From Hypomyces perniciosus (taxonomy: Eukaryota > Ascomycota > Sordariomycetes > Hypocreales > Hypocreaceae), in assembly GCA_008477525.1 (NCBI GenBank), contig SPDT01000006.1, positions 1,887,501-1,951,500 of the forward strand: DNA of 64,000 bases. Reading direction: 5' to 3'. Under the pieces are notes generated by a model. That model searched no databases. It had not been told where the DNA came from and saw only the letters and a list, made by a program, of their open reading frames with translations. Shown piece by piece: positions 1 through 10,460 of the stretch. The translations under genes were made by a program, and so were the position numbers. The number at the start of each line of letters is the position of its first letter. Positions within the stretch are counted from its first letter, which is position 1.

Positions 1-1707
1 GCGCTTACTGACGTTCTCGTCGTCCTCTTCGGTCTCGGGGGGAGGTTCCCGCTTCCGTTTAGTCGTGCTAGGAGATATTACCCCTGTGTCAACAGCCTGC
101 TCGGGATTTTGCACACCATAGTAGGCAACATATGCGGCAGCCTTATCCTCTTGCTCGCGTGCACGGCGCTTGGCGATCATCTTTTCTGCTTTCTGCACCA
201 CGTCTGTGGCTCTCCGTACAGAGTGTGAAAGTTCGTGGTCGTTGCAGTGTTGTATGTACATGTCTAAGGCTTTTTCGGGCCAGTCGATTGTTGGCCGAGT
301 TGCCGCTCGTTGAAGAACCGCAGTTGCTAGGGTCGGTATTCGAAAGCCAGTGCCCAGAGAAGAAGGTGTGGGACTTCTATTGGCCGGGGTTGTTGAGGAA
401 AATATGAGCATCTCCCACATGTAGTAGCGAAACCAAAAGTCATGGCTGTCGGCGTAGATTTGGATGTTGGCCAGCTTGTTCCATTGGGCCCTTGCCTCGT
501 CTATGGCCCCTTTCTTCTCAGTCAGGTATTGAATGTAGATTCGCTCAAGCCGGAACTTGGGGTCTCCTTGGAAATCCTTGCCATAAAGTCTCTGTCCGAC
601 CACTTCGACATCCTCCAGTGCAGCACTCAGACCCACGTCAGCCACGTCGACGGCCTCGTCTGTTGCACTCGCATCCATTGCGGTCCGTTTTAGAAATCCA
701 CACCAGGCCACATACATCTCAATCATACTCTCCATGCCATTTTTATACAGCTGGTTCTCGCTGGTTGCCGCATGCTTGATGGATTCAACTTCAGTGAAAT
801 CCAGTCTTGCTTCTTCTGCACACAGTATCAATCTGTTCCACAGCCGCCCTGACCACGGGCAGTGTTGGACGGCTCTACGGAGGACATCAAGCAGCTTCTC
901 GGGACCCTGATGGACGGTATGCGAAGATAGGAAAACGATGTACTCGTGCCATACAGCTTCGTCGGTGGCGAATACCCCGGTCAAAGCCCTGTCATAAAGG
1001 CCGCGACAGAGAGCCATGCCGATTTCGGGGTTGTCATTGCTTACTCTGCCCTGTGGCATCTCCCACTCGAGATATTCTGCCATGATTCCTTTCTGGGCCT
1101 CCATGTCGTTCATGCGAGCAGCTTGTTTGAGCTTGAGCTCAAAGGCGTCGCGCGCGGCAATTATGTGCTTAGCTTCTTGAGATAGTGCCGTAATTTCCTT
1201 CATGGAATCTTCCCAGGCAGCGCGGTTATACTCCGACAAGAAACTCGAATACATCTGCGACGTGTCGTCCCAAGTGAGATGTGGGGTCATGAGTCGATCG
1301 CGGTAGAGGTGGGTGATGCGCCTGACGCCTTCGGGGGTCTTGGTCTTGGCCAGCAACTCCATCTCCAGAGAGATCCAGCGATCCCACAATATGTGGCTAT
1401 CGTCTAGGCGATACTTGATAGCTTCGTAGCCTTGCTGCCATAGGTCGAGAGCAGCGCCAAAGGAGAAGAGTTCGCGGCCCATCATTTGTTCCTCCTCAGT
1501 CCAGCCAGCTTCTCCAGACTGACTGTTGGCCCAGAGCGACCAGAAGTAGTTGCAGTAAGCAAGCCATATGCGCAGGCTGCCGGGTTCTGTGCCGACCGCG
1601 CGCTTGTAGAGCTCGACGACATTGACGCGCTGCTCGAGGTCGAATGAGTTGCGGATGGTCTCGTCAATGTAAGCCAGCCAACTGTCCTCACCTACAGGAT
1701 TGGCCAT
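1..1707 (-). CDS. prp24: Prp24/SART3-type pre-mRNA splicing factor, N-terminal HAT-repeat part (partial)
   Basis: An open frame starts at the ATG at 1707 and stays open to the left edge (about 569 codons). It is made of repeated HAT (half-a-TPR) helices with spaced Trp/Tyr/Phe anchors, such as LWLAYCNYFW, LWDRWISLEME, VWHEYIVFL and FWFRYYMWEM. Near the edge it becomes Lys/Arg/Glu-rich (TKRKREPPPETEEDDE). This is the layout of SART3-like Prp24, a nuclear U6 snRNP factor that anneals U4 and U6 during spliceosome recycling. The expected RRMs and Lsm-binding tail would lie beyond the window. A possible donor (GTAAGC) sits in the last ten bases, so an intron may begin there. Family assignment rests on HAT pattern and length; another HAT protein such as Rna14 or Clf1 is possible but fits less well because of the charged linker. 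Confidence 0.78.
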   Translation of the reverse strand, partial: MANPVGEDSWLAYIDETIRNSFDLEQRVNVVELYKRAVGTEPGSLRIWLAYCNYFWSLWANSQSGEAGWTEEEQMMGRELFSFGAALDLWQQGYEAIKYRLDDSHILWDRWISLEMELLAKTKTPEGVRRITHLYRDRLMTPHLTWDDTSQMYSSFLSEYNRAAWEDSMKEITALSQEAKHIIAARDAFELKLKQAARMNDMEAQKGIMAEYLEWEMPQGRVSNDNPEIGMALCRGLYDRALTGVFATDEAVWHEYIVFLSSHTVHQGPEKLLDVLRRAVQHCPWSGRLWNRLILCAEEARLDFTEVESIKHAATSENQLYKNGMESMIEMYVAWCGFLKRTAMDASATDEAVDVADVGLSAALEDVEVVGQRLYGKDFQGDPKFRLERIYIQYLTEKKGAIDEARAQWNKLANIQIYADSHDFWFRYYMWEMLIFSSTTPANRSPTPSSLGTGFRIPTLATAVLQRAATRPTIDWPEKALDMYIQHCNDHELSHSVRRATDVVQKAEKMIAKRRAREQEDKAAAYVAYYGVQNPEQAVDTGVISPSTTKRKREPPPETEEDDENVSKR

Positions 1708-4616
1708 GGTCGTTTCCGGCGGTTCGGGCAAGGCATCACAAGGGCCGTGGCCTGGTGACGGTAGTGGCAATGGCGATAAGGGCGATGGGAAGAGAGGCGC
1801 ACGGCTGGGAGGAAGAAAACAAAAAGGAAAAGCCGATACTTGGATGAGGGTCAGATAAAGTGGGATCGACAGAATTGGTGGACAGAGTACTTCGTAATAG
1901 GCCTACTTTGTACTAGATGCTAGTACTAGTAGTACTATATATAATAATCAATGGCGACAGCAACTTGGCAGTGGTCAGGCCGCTAGCGAGGCCACTGACC
2001 TCTATACAGTACCCTCTTAGTACTAGTGGAAGTACTAGCATAAAATCACTAGGTATAAATTGAGTAACAGTTAAATACTACTACCTAGTACCTAGTAGGT
2101 ACTACTACCAAAGCAATGTGGGGGAACGGAGATGCCGTTTAAGCGCTTGCTAGGGAGGGGGCACTTAGGGAGGAATAAATTGAGGAAAGAAAGGAAAAAG
2201 AAAAGAAGGGGAAAGAGAAAAGGCACTCTTAATTGATATCTTTTTTTTTGGAACCAGCATCAGTCCGAATCTGCCCAATCAGGCGGTATCATTGGCAATT
2301 AAAACCGTTACCACTCGTACTCACAAACCAATACCTAAGGCCTCAACTACTAAACGTTATCACCCAAAGACTCGAACTTGGCATCGGAGCCTGTGCAGGG
2401 TAGATAGGTACCTGCCCTGCTTCATATTCGTACTTCTCTATCTATAGGTAGTTATATAGTACTTAGGTACTTTGTAGAAGTACTTCAATTATATGGAGTA
2501 GTAGTAATACTTTTTTTTTGAAACACATTGTCTTAAATGACGTTTATTTGTGGTATTATGTAATTACCCGTCTCACTGATTGGGTTGTCCCGTGTATGTA
2601 TTAGTATGTACTCGTACTCCTTGTAAGCCATGCCATGCGAGAAAGAACATAGTTTCTCGTTTTCCCCCCCATATCACAATACCCTTGAACACACATCGAG
2701 TGCTGAACAGTTACCAGGCATAGCTAACTTGGTTACTCAGTAGTAAGTCCCCGCGTTCAATACGTGCAGATGTGCACGACGATGTACGGAGTAGAGGTAG
2801 GTACATCGTACTTCGTACACATTGACCTCAATATTTGACAAGGCGACACGGTACCGTTTCTACCATGTATAATAGCCCTAATCCATCCTTCAAATTCGCG
2901 GAAGGAGTTTTGCGGCGTGGTCGTGGGCTGTGCGAGCCTCGAAGTTCTAAATATATAGTACCTAGGTACCTGTAGTCCGAGGTAGTACGAAGTACTACTA
3001 CCTGTAAGTATGGAGTAGTGTACTTCGTACTTCGTACTAGTAGTATAGCAGGACTAGTACTCCGTACTTCGTACTGCCAAAGATACCTAGTACCTAGTAG
3101 AATATGTGCCACCTACGAATATCGTCGTGCTTAATCCGATCAGTGGCGTGCGATGCAATAGCTCAGTAAATAATACGAAGTACGAAGCACATAATCTCAT
3201 ATGTACCACATCCAGCTACTACGTAGTTATATATAAAGCATACTATTTCGTACGAAGTAGAGAAACCGCATATTCCCTGTATTAAACTGGGTGTTAATAT
3301 GGTACTAATGTACTAAGTAATACTCCGCAACTTTAATTCTCCTAGGCCTGTTTCTCTCCGGTGATGGCTAGTACATTAGTAGTAATACTACTAGGTAGTA
3401 GAGAGTACGAAGTACTAGTACTACTCTGTACTTGCAAGAGCATTTTCACTCCTGCCAGTGGGCCTACCTTGCTAGTGGAGTAGTAGGTACATCACTTGGT
3501 GCCAGTCTTGTTCCGGAAAATCCATTGGACCCTGACTAGGCTGTCTCAAGTTGAATGTCGGCGACTACCAGCGAATCATTTGGAGTGGTACCTTGCGAGT
3601 TGTGACGGAGCTCCGCTCTCCAACATCTTGGGACAACGTGGTCTCCCCACCCCTGAACAAACAAACGAGTCAGAGGGATCACTTGGACTCGTCAGGAGAG
3701 ATTAATATCAAACACAAAGTGTGTGTGTTTGTGCATAGTTATGGTACGATATATCTTACTTAGAACTGACTCTACGAAGTAGATAGCAGTACTATATAAA
3801 TGCCTAAAATAATGCGTAATGCCATACCTGCTGATATTGGAATGTGGGAATAAACATACACCTGCACAGTACCTAGACGCAGTACAAGTACAGTAGGTGG
3901 TATCTGTTAGCCGCTGCAATGTTCGGGACCTACCCAACTCGGCAGTGCATAAAGCGTATTACCTGCCTGCGCCGTTGCCTCAAGTTCGCGCGGAGCGGCA
4001 GCCAAGCGGGCTTGTGGGGCTTCCATCTCCATCATCATCGCCAAAAATACTAATCCTGGACTCTTCCTTTTCCACATCTCGACTTCTTTCTCTCGTTCGC
4101 CGTGTGCATTTCGTCGTTTCTCGGAGTTCCAGCCCGTCGCCATTCTCTACTATCTCACACATTCGTTTCCTTACATTCTTGTACTCTCGGGCCCATTCTA
4201 CTTTCTCATTCCACTCCAGTGTCCCCTCGTCAACCCTCATATCCCTTCCATCCATCTAGGCCTCGGTTGCATTCCACGCGCGGCCACACTTTATTCTGCC
4301 ACACGCATGTTCTTGTCTTTGTTTGTTCGTATACTGCTCGTACACGGCTGTCCCACGGCGCCTCACTTAATTATTGGTCTGACCACTCAAGTCTGATCAA
4401 TCTAGTCGAGGCAGCGTTCGTGTTCCCCGCCCAGCTTTGAGCTTTTCCTTTGTCTACGAAATACTTCTCCTTCTTCCTCGTTCTCGCACCAAGCCATCAA
4501 GGCATTTTCCCACTCGTTTCCTCTGTTCTCAGCGAATCACGAACGACACCCTTAACGACACCCGGAGCGTCTCATCTACGAACATTAAAACAGTCGGCTG
4601 CTAGCACCGAATCGAC
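1708..4616. other. Long intergenic region, AT-rich, palindrome-dense, no gene seen
   Basis: About 2.9 kb between the divergent splicing-factor and CFEM genes. Open frames here are short and lack coding-like composition. The central part (about 1.9-3.8 kb) is crowded with TACTAGTA, TACCTAGTA, TACTTCGTA and TACTCCGTA-type words. The last 600 bases are pyrimidine-rich, as expected for a promoter and 5' leader of the CFEM gene. Confidence 0.7.
2785..3781. repeat. Cluster of TACTTCGTA / TACTCCGTA motifs
   Basis: Eleven exact copies read by eye: TACGGAGTA at 2785; TACTCCGTA at 3058; TACTTCGTA or its complement at 2809, 2986, 3021, 3028, 3065, 3174, 3251, 3406 and 3773. Several overlap by two bases to make longer words (3021-3036 and 3058-3073). 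Related TACTAGTA and TACCTAGTA words lie between them. No coding sequence is present. Confidence 0.85.
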
Positions 4617-5631
4617 ATGCGACGCCTTCTCCCCATAGCCCTCAGCGCCCTGAGCGCTTTCCACGTCCGCGGCGCCGCCCCCCAAGGGACTCCAGCCTGC
4701 GCAGTACGTTAGCCAGGGCTCCGGACCGCTCTTCTTCGCTAATCCGTTACTCTAGCCGGGATGCCAAACCGAAGTTGCAGCCTTGTACACCAAGTTTGCC
4801 TGTGCCAATGCTGTCGACGTTGGCTGTCTATGTGCGAAGCCGGACTTCTTCTTTGGGGTGCGGGACTGTGCCGGCCCTGCCTGTGGTGCAACTGACGTAC
4901 AAGTCCATGATTACCTTGCTGGGACTTTCTGTCTGAGTAAGGAGACATGGAGATGATGCCATCATCTACCCACATGGGGGAACCAGCTCAGTGCTGACTG
5001 CTATACAGACCATCCACCACCATTTACTCCCACAAGTGTACAACATACAGCTACGCCAACAACCGCTGGGGTGACTACCCAAGCTCCAATTGCTTCAACC
5101 ACGGCGCCACCATCGACATCGGCCGAGTCTCCCGCAAGCCAACCAACAACCTTCGAGACTTCCTCGCAGACGTTGACTCCTTCACCACAGCCTACAGCTG
5201 ATTCCACCGTAAGTACCTGTTGACTGTTCTCCCCTACTCTCGATTTCGCCAACACTGGATTCCAGTCTTCTGTATCGACGCCAACATTGACCTCTGGGGC
5301 CGAGACAACGGGCGGGAGCGCCAGTGAGACTTCTACGGCTGCACCAGCATCGGCTAGCTCTGGACTGTCCCAGGCAGCTGTAATTGGAATCGGTGTTGGC
5401 GTTGGCGCCGGCGTTATTGCGGTTGCCTTTGTCGCTATTTGTCTGCTTCTGAAGAATCGCAAACGGAGCCCCCGCCAATCTGTCGATGCAACTAAGCATC
5501 TTTCCAGCTCTGGCCGTGAATACCCCGCTCGTGATCAGGGCTCTTTTGAGAAATATTCGAATGATATTGAAATGGTATCTCATCGATACGAGGACATGGT
5601 ACCCCGACAAAAACCGAGGACTATGGTGTAA
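4617..5631 (+). CDS. CFEM-domain single-pass membrane protein
   Basis: Exons 4617-4703, 4756-4936, 5009-5208 and 5266-5631 give 277 aa. Residues 1-20 are a short signal peptide. The CFEM domain follows, with eight Cys at 28, 32, 45, 53, 55, 67, 72 and 88; the spacing (x3, x12, x7, x1, x11, x4, x15) matches the family. A Ser/Thr/Pro-rich stalk, probably O-glycosylated, leads to a transmembrane helix at about 195-218 and a short basic cytoplasmic tail. CFEM proteins act at the fungal cell surface in haem or iron capture, adhesion or sensing. This one is held by a helix rather than an obvious GPI signal. Intron branch sites (GCTAAT, GCTGAC) are visible. The ligand is unknown. Confidence 0.88.
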
Positions 5632-6162
5632 CTCGACATGCATTTCTTTTGTCTTGCCGAGAGACTGGCGATCTGTACTCTGGCAGTGAGATCGACCTCG
5701 GATAACTGGCCGGATTCTCTTCAGTCGATGTTCTCTTTTACACTGGCAACCAGATATCAAATTCATCAATACGTCGCCCAAATATGACAGCATATTGAAG
5801 GCTAGGAAAAGTGCTAATATTGGCCTCTTCCCAAATGACGGCTTTCATGGCGTACATATACAGATAGGTATTTCCTTTATTTGCTGGCGCCTACGGAGTG
5901 CTAGCAACAGGGAAATCGTATTGGCTTCGTCCAATCAGATGTTGCCTTGTTGCTACGCATGGCTTAAGTGCATGAGGAACCTCTATCGGACGGCGAGCCG
6001 CTGATTGAGGGAACCAGAAGCTCCGCTATTGTCCAATTCCCAGTTTGTTCAATGTACATATGTTGTTACAGGCCAACACGGCTGCCCACTAAGTACATTC
6101 ATCATAATGCTACCCTGTCGCTTCAAGCATAGTGAGATTTTCTATTCGGATTGCTGGCGCCT
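5632..6162. other. Convergent intergenic region
   Basis: Lies between two converging genes and should hold both 3' untranslated regions. Nothing else is recognised. Confidence 0.6.
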
Positions 6163-7320
6163 CTACCAAGAGTAGTATGGCCTTTGGCCGTAGATTGGAC
6201 GATTTGGTAGATGGACCCATGGGCCATTCTGCGCCTTCTTGGCTTCCCGTTCCTCATGCTCGCGTATCCTCGTCCGCTCTTCTTTGAGGACAACGGTGAA
6301 GCCTGTACGGTTTCAACGCTCGTTAGCTGCTAAACTTCCCTGACTGCTGCTGCAGTTGGCTTAAAACTTGCACACTGTGAGTGACTTACTCGTGCTTGGA
6401 TGTTGGATAAGTCCCATTCTCCCTCGGCCTTTGTAGTCGATTTCCTTGCCACGCCAGGCGCCTCGCCCTACCCACGACTGCGCAATGTACATGCGTGACG
6501 GATCAGTGATTTCTATCCACTTACCCTTCTTTGTCTTGATCTTCCGTGGCTTGCCAAATACTTCGCCATTGACTTTGCCTAGACCCATGCCGCGTTGGGC
6601 AATGGCTAAATCCCGCGCCTCCTCCAAATAGTACTTGATCTCGGCTGCCATTTTCTTTTTCGACCACTTCATTTGCATTATGGCCTCATCAACAGGTTTT
6701 CCGGCAATCTGACGTGCGAGCATGACAAGTTTCTTGACGCTGGTGGGAAGGAAATGGCTCTTATGAAGGAGCTCGCGCTCGGTCATCTTGATCCTCTCCT
6801 CTCCGCTCAATTGACCATTCTGGCGTACCATCTGAATGACCTTCCTCCGCTGCCACCGAATTCGACTCCGAGGGTCTGGATCTACCACCATAGCCAAGTT
6901 TTCCTTAGTCTTTTGCTCAGCTAGCCCGGGGGTGTCGATGTCTTGCGCTCCCCTCGGAGCTTCAATTTCGTCTTGAAAAATATTGTCCTCAACTCCGCCG
7001 TGCATATGCCGTTGCAAGAACTGTTGTCGTTTCTTGGGGTCGTCGAACTCAGAAGTCGCAGGATCTTGGCTCTTGCCACTAGAATCTTTGGAACCTGACT
7101 TCCCCCATCCTTTGAAGACGTTAATGGACCATTTGTGACGGCGTTGAACTGCAGTGTTTAGGCATCCAGATAAAGCATTCCTTGATGTTGTCCCGGTCCT
7201 GCATGGAGATGACGGCGGCCCTGCTGCAATTGCCGTTGGCGGTTAGCAATTGAGGATTGAGTTGAGGATTTCTGAAATACCTGACAGCGCCAACCGCTGA
7301 GTGGCCAGACGTAAACTCAT
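6163..7320 (-). CDS. mrpl22: Mitochondrial large-subunit ribosomal protein uL22m
   Basis: Exons (reverse strand) 7281-7320, 6390-7223 and 6163-6302 give 337 aa. The N-terminus (MSLRLATQRLALS, then Ser/Arg-rich) looks like a mitochondrial presequence. Residues about 130-310 carry the L22 fold: the stretch around STSVKKLVMLARQIAGKPV and KWSKKKMAAEIKYYLEEA, then the basic hairpin that lines the exit tunnel (KIKTKKGKWIEITDPSRMY). The long N-terminal extension and C-terminal YGQRPYYSW tail are usual for fungal mitoribosomal forms. It shares a 279-bp divergent promoter with cox9, another mitochondrial protein, which suggests co-regulation. Confidence 0.93.
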
Positions 7321-7599
7321 AACCGCAAAAAGAGGATGATTTACGCCCTCCTGACAGTCTGGCAGCGATTCACGAGGTATCGAACTAATTCGCCGTTCGA
7401 CGTTTCAGATGCTTTTCTTTGTTCCGGGGTTCTGCCGCCACCGGAAGATACCATTTGTCACGTGATTTGATGTAGCGTGATTATCAGACCATCCTCCTCG
7501 GTCCGTAGCAGACCTCACAATTCTCGTCACATCGAAGTTACGAACGGCCGAAAACCCAGCCCTGTCGCTCCTAAGCAGCCGGAAAACAACTTAATCACA
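7321..7599. promoter_or_regulatory. Shared divergent promoter of mrpl22 and cox9
   Basis: Only 279 bp separate the two start codons, so both promoters must lie here. The pairing of two nuclear genes for mitochondrial proteins suggests common control. No TATA box or specific operator is claimed. Confidence 0.6.
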
Positions 7600-8030
7600 A
7601 TGGCTATCAAACCGATTACCGGAGTATGTTTACCCTTGCTCAATGGCATTGTGGCGTGGTGCAATCTGACTTAGGCATGTGGGAAATTCTCAGAGCTGAC
7701 ATGGGCATAGATGGTGCGGCGACGCCTTATCTTGGACCTTGGTGTTGGTTTGGGTACGTGGAATACTTCGCCCCTTCTTAGGGCCAAGGAGCAACGATAA
7801 GGGGTGGTGAGAATCACAAGGCGATTGACTAACCGGTTTTGCAGGTGCCGGATTTGTCATGGCCAACTGGTACTGGTATGGATGCGCCAAATACCCCTTC
7901 TGCGAGTGATGAAAAGAGAGGGGATCTAAATTGACAAAATAGGTACGGCTTTCACATGCCCCGAACCATCGCCCGCGATAACTACTACGCCAAGCTGGAG
8001 GAGAAGCGAACTTCTGAGAAGAGCCAGTGA
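7600..8030 (+). CDS. cox9: Cytochrome c oxidase subunit VIIa (Cox9)
   Basis: Four small exons (7600-7623, 7711-7753, 7845-7875, 7943-8030) give 61 aa. The protein begins MAIKPITG, has a basic RRRL turn, one membrane helix of about 20 residues rich in Gly and Val, then WYWYGFHMPRT and a charged C-terminal helix (DNYYAKLEEKR). This is the standard form of the small inner-membrane subunit of complex IV. No cleaved presequence is expected. Exons 2 and 3 are only 43 and 31 nt, so automated gene finders could miss the gene. All splice sites are GT-AG; the last donor is GTATGG. Confidence 0.92.
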
Positions 8031-8561
8031 AGAGGGCATTTCGGATGACTGGGCAGGCTGCATAAAAGAGTTGCAGGTGTTACGTATGGTGGGTTACGCC
8101 GGATAGATGGGCAGGAGAAAGGACGAAACGAGAAGAAAAGAAGAGACAAGGCCACAGGAACAGAGTTGCCGGACAACATGTACGATAGGCAAGGGCAACT
8201 AGGTCGACCTCTGCTTCGATTGAAGCCTTAGATGGCTTAATCGGTAAGCCCTGGGGCACAATGACTCCATCTCATTTGTTCTGTGGGAAAAGGCGCCGCG
8301 ACAGTATGGAGGTGCGCCCATTTGCACTACTCATGGGTCGTGATATGGTCAGATTGTATGTCTTGGTTTCTTGGCCTCACATGTCTGTGATGGACCCATT
8401 CAGGGACGAGAATTAAGAGTAGTAGAGAGTTGAATAACGTAAAGAAAGAAAGGAAATAAGGGATTGAAATATTTTTGCAAAAAGAAGAACAAAAAAAACC
8501 TCAGTGAAGAAAGGATTATGAGAGCGTTATCATGATGCTACATCAGCATCATGCCAAGTCG
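8031..8561. other. Intergenic region, no gene seen
   Basis: Contains the 3' end of cox9 and the upstream region of the broken gene that follows. Its last third has A-rich runs (AAAGAAAGAAAGG, AAAAAAAA). Nothing coding is recognised. Confidence 0.55.
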
Positions 8562-9332
8562 ATGACCACTGATATGGTTTCGTCGACTCTTTCATCCTGG
8601 AACCTCCGCCAGTGCTGTTACTACCCTCAACGGGGCCGCTCTCAAGCTCGTCTGCTTTCCCCTCCCAGGCCGTCGTCTCTACAGTAAAGGTTCCTCTTTT
8701 GTCCTTGCACCTGTTGATATTGCAGCAGTCGAAGTGTCAGAAGAGAGCTCAGCCTGTCGGAGACCAAATAAAAGCACGACTAAGAGAGCATATGCGAAAG
8801 GGAAAAACTCAACTTGCGAAATAGCCGATCAACAGCAAAACACTGCACCGGGCTGTCGCGCGACAGCGGCCGCTGCACATCGCACTTGTACTGCAGCATT
8901 TGAAACAGCTCGCAGGCCGAAAGATCAATCTTGCGCGAGGTTCCGCCACGGTCGATTTTCCGGCGCCGACCGTGGACGTCTTCCTGAATCCGGAGGGGCA
9001 GCTCGGAGACTGGAAAGGACCGGCACGGAGGCGTCATTGCGTCTGGTTGGTGTGTTATCGGGACTGATGGAGGCCGCGTTGGGCGGTCAAGTGCTCAAGG
9101 CCGTTGAGGAGACGAGTTTGGAAGAGGTGAGTGAGTTCGATGCTGTAGAATTCACTTGTTGGCCTCACCCCACTATCCCCATTCATTATCCAGACTACGC
9201 AACCATTCCGCCCTGGACGCCTCATATTATGTCGCGAGGGAAAAGGAACTACTTCATTTCCCTCGTTCATTTCAAAGCATCTACATCACTTGTATCAGCG
9301 CGCTGGAATTGGGCTTTCCGCAGCCACAATGA
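8562..9332 (+). pseudogene. Probable disrupted gene, function unknown
   Basis: Coding-like composition (strong G/C third positions) moves between frames with at least four disablements. An ATG at 8562 opens MTTD and then loses frame within a few codons. The next segment (frame starting at 8573) reads like protein, with SFILEPPPVLLLPSTGPL and later TVDVFLNPEGQLGDWKGP, but has an in-frame TAG at 8822-8824 and a TGA at 9063. From about 9060 coding character moves to another frame (ALGGQVLKAVEETSLEE) up to a good donor at 9127. After the intron (9127-9193) the convincing frame (ALDASYYVAREKELLHFP, ending ELGFPQPQ) is one base out of phase. I do not recognise the family. Sequencing errors are the main alternative; neighbouring genes show none. 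Confidence 0.45.
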
Positions 9333-10069
9333 GTTTGTCTGGGCTCAGTCACACTGGATGGACAAAAGGCTGTGGCCTTTCATGTAAATCAAGGGAGACA
9401 CTTCCATGAATTGGATATTAACCTTCAGCACAGGTACTAGTCAGCTTCCGCATGACGCTTGATGCAGGGAGCCAGGCAAATGGGAACAATGCCAGATACG
9501 TCAAAGCCACCCACTTGGATGAGCTCGATCTGCTTGCTGCTCGTCACTTCCGAGCTACACAGGCGGCAACAGTATCCGCATGTGGCCGTTATCTGCCGTT
9601 GGTCTACAAGATGATATCTACGCTCGTGTCGCCGCCACACCTCAAGGCGGTATTTGTCCTCGACCTTGATGGCCGTTTTGATGCCACCCGTCTTACATGC
9701 GCCGACTCCGATCTACGCCATGTCTACATCCAGCAACCGGCTCGAAGTTCCGGCAGTAGTGGTAGTGCCGATTATATTCGATCACTTGTGTCAGAAGCCG
9801 AAGACTTCATGCTCTATGGCGGCGGTGCAAATGCGAGTCTGTCTCGCCAATGGTGGGGTACAATTGTTCTGGGTGGACTCAGTGCTGGTGATTTCGTCGC
9901 CGGTTGGAAAGGATGGCTTCGTATTGATCGTGAGCACGTCCGAGGCTTTGCTCCGGGAACGAGTACTGAAGATGCTCTAGAGCAGCGCTCTGTGCGCCAG
10001 AAGGCGGTTGAGGCCGCGGGCTGGGCCGCCACATCGCAGTGGGGAGACTTCATTTTTCATGATAAATAA
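9329..10069 (+). CDS. RecA/Rad51-fold (XRCC2-like) protein with degenerate Walker A
   Basis: Proposed exons 9329-9383 and 9468-10069 give 218 aa. The second exon is well supported; the first is an inference. A RecA-like core is visible: where the P-loop should be, the protein reads VSACGRYLPLVYKMIST, followed by the beta strand AVFVLDLDGRFD in the Walker B position. A short C-terminal half follows with WWGTIVLGG and GWAATSQWGDFIF. Rad51 paralogues such as XRCC2 assist homologous recombination, but the GKT/S of Walker A is absent, so ATP binding by this protein is doubtful. The proposed ATG overlaps the last stop of the upstream broken gene by four bases. It could instead be an uncharacterised fungal P-loop-like family. 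Confidence 0.5.
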
Positions 10070-10460
10070 ATTGCCTTCCTTTTGGCTCTTTTGCCTTTGC
10101 ATCATTACTCTTGCTATCCGGAATCTACAGTAAGTGAACGCATAATGAGCAGAGTTCCTTGGTACTCAAACATGTGAGAAGAGGCGACCACACGGAGATG
10201 ATTTTGACTTGATACTCATTGGGGGTATAAAAAGGGCGCTATGGAGATACAACAGAGTAAATACTGAGCCAAATTTATCAGTGCCTCTGACGCCCCATCT
10301 ACTAGCTCTATCTCTTTCGGGGGTTCAGATATTGAAAGGAAGAAGAAAACCACGATTCGCCTTATCAACCCGAGTCTTGATCTGATACTCAGGCAGGAAA
10401 ATCTTCAAAGAATTGCTAATTCAACGCATCATTTCAAGGACCGCCAGTCCTTGAATCGGT
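10070..10460. other. Convergent intergenic region
   Basis: Holds the 3' ends of the RecA-like gene and the HAD gene. Nothing further is recognised. Confidence 0.55.

Noticed and set aside
2345..2400. tRNA-like B-box on the reverse strand (AGTTCGAGTC)
   Set aside because: The flanking bases do not form a clean TPsiC stem or acceptor stem, and no A box is found at the right distance.
3897..4440. Open frames of about 112-120 codons on both strands before the CFEM gene
   Set aside because: Ser/Pro/Leu-rich products of a pyrimidine-rich leader; no ATG context, domain or splice logic.
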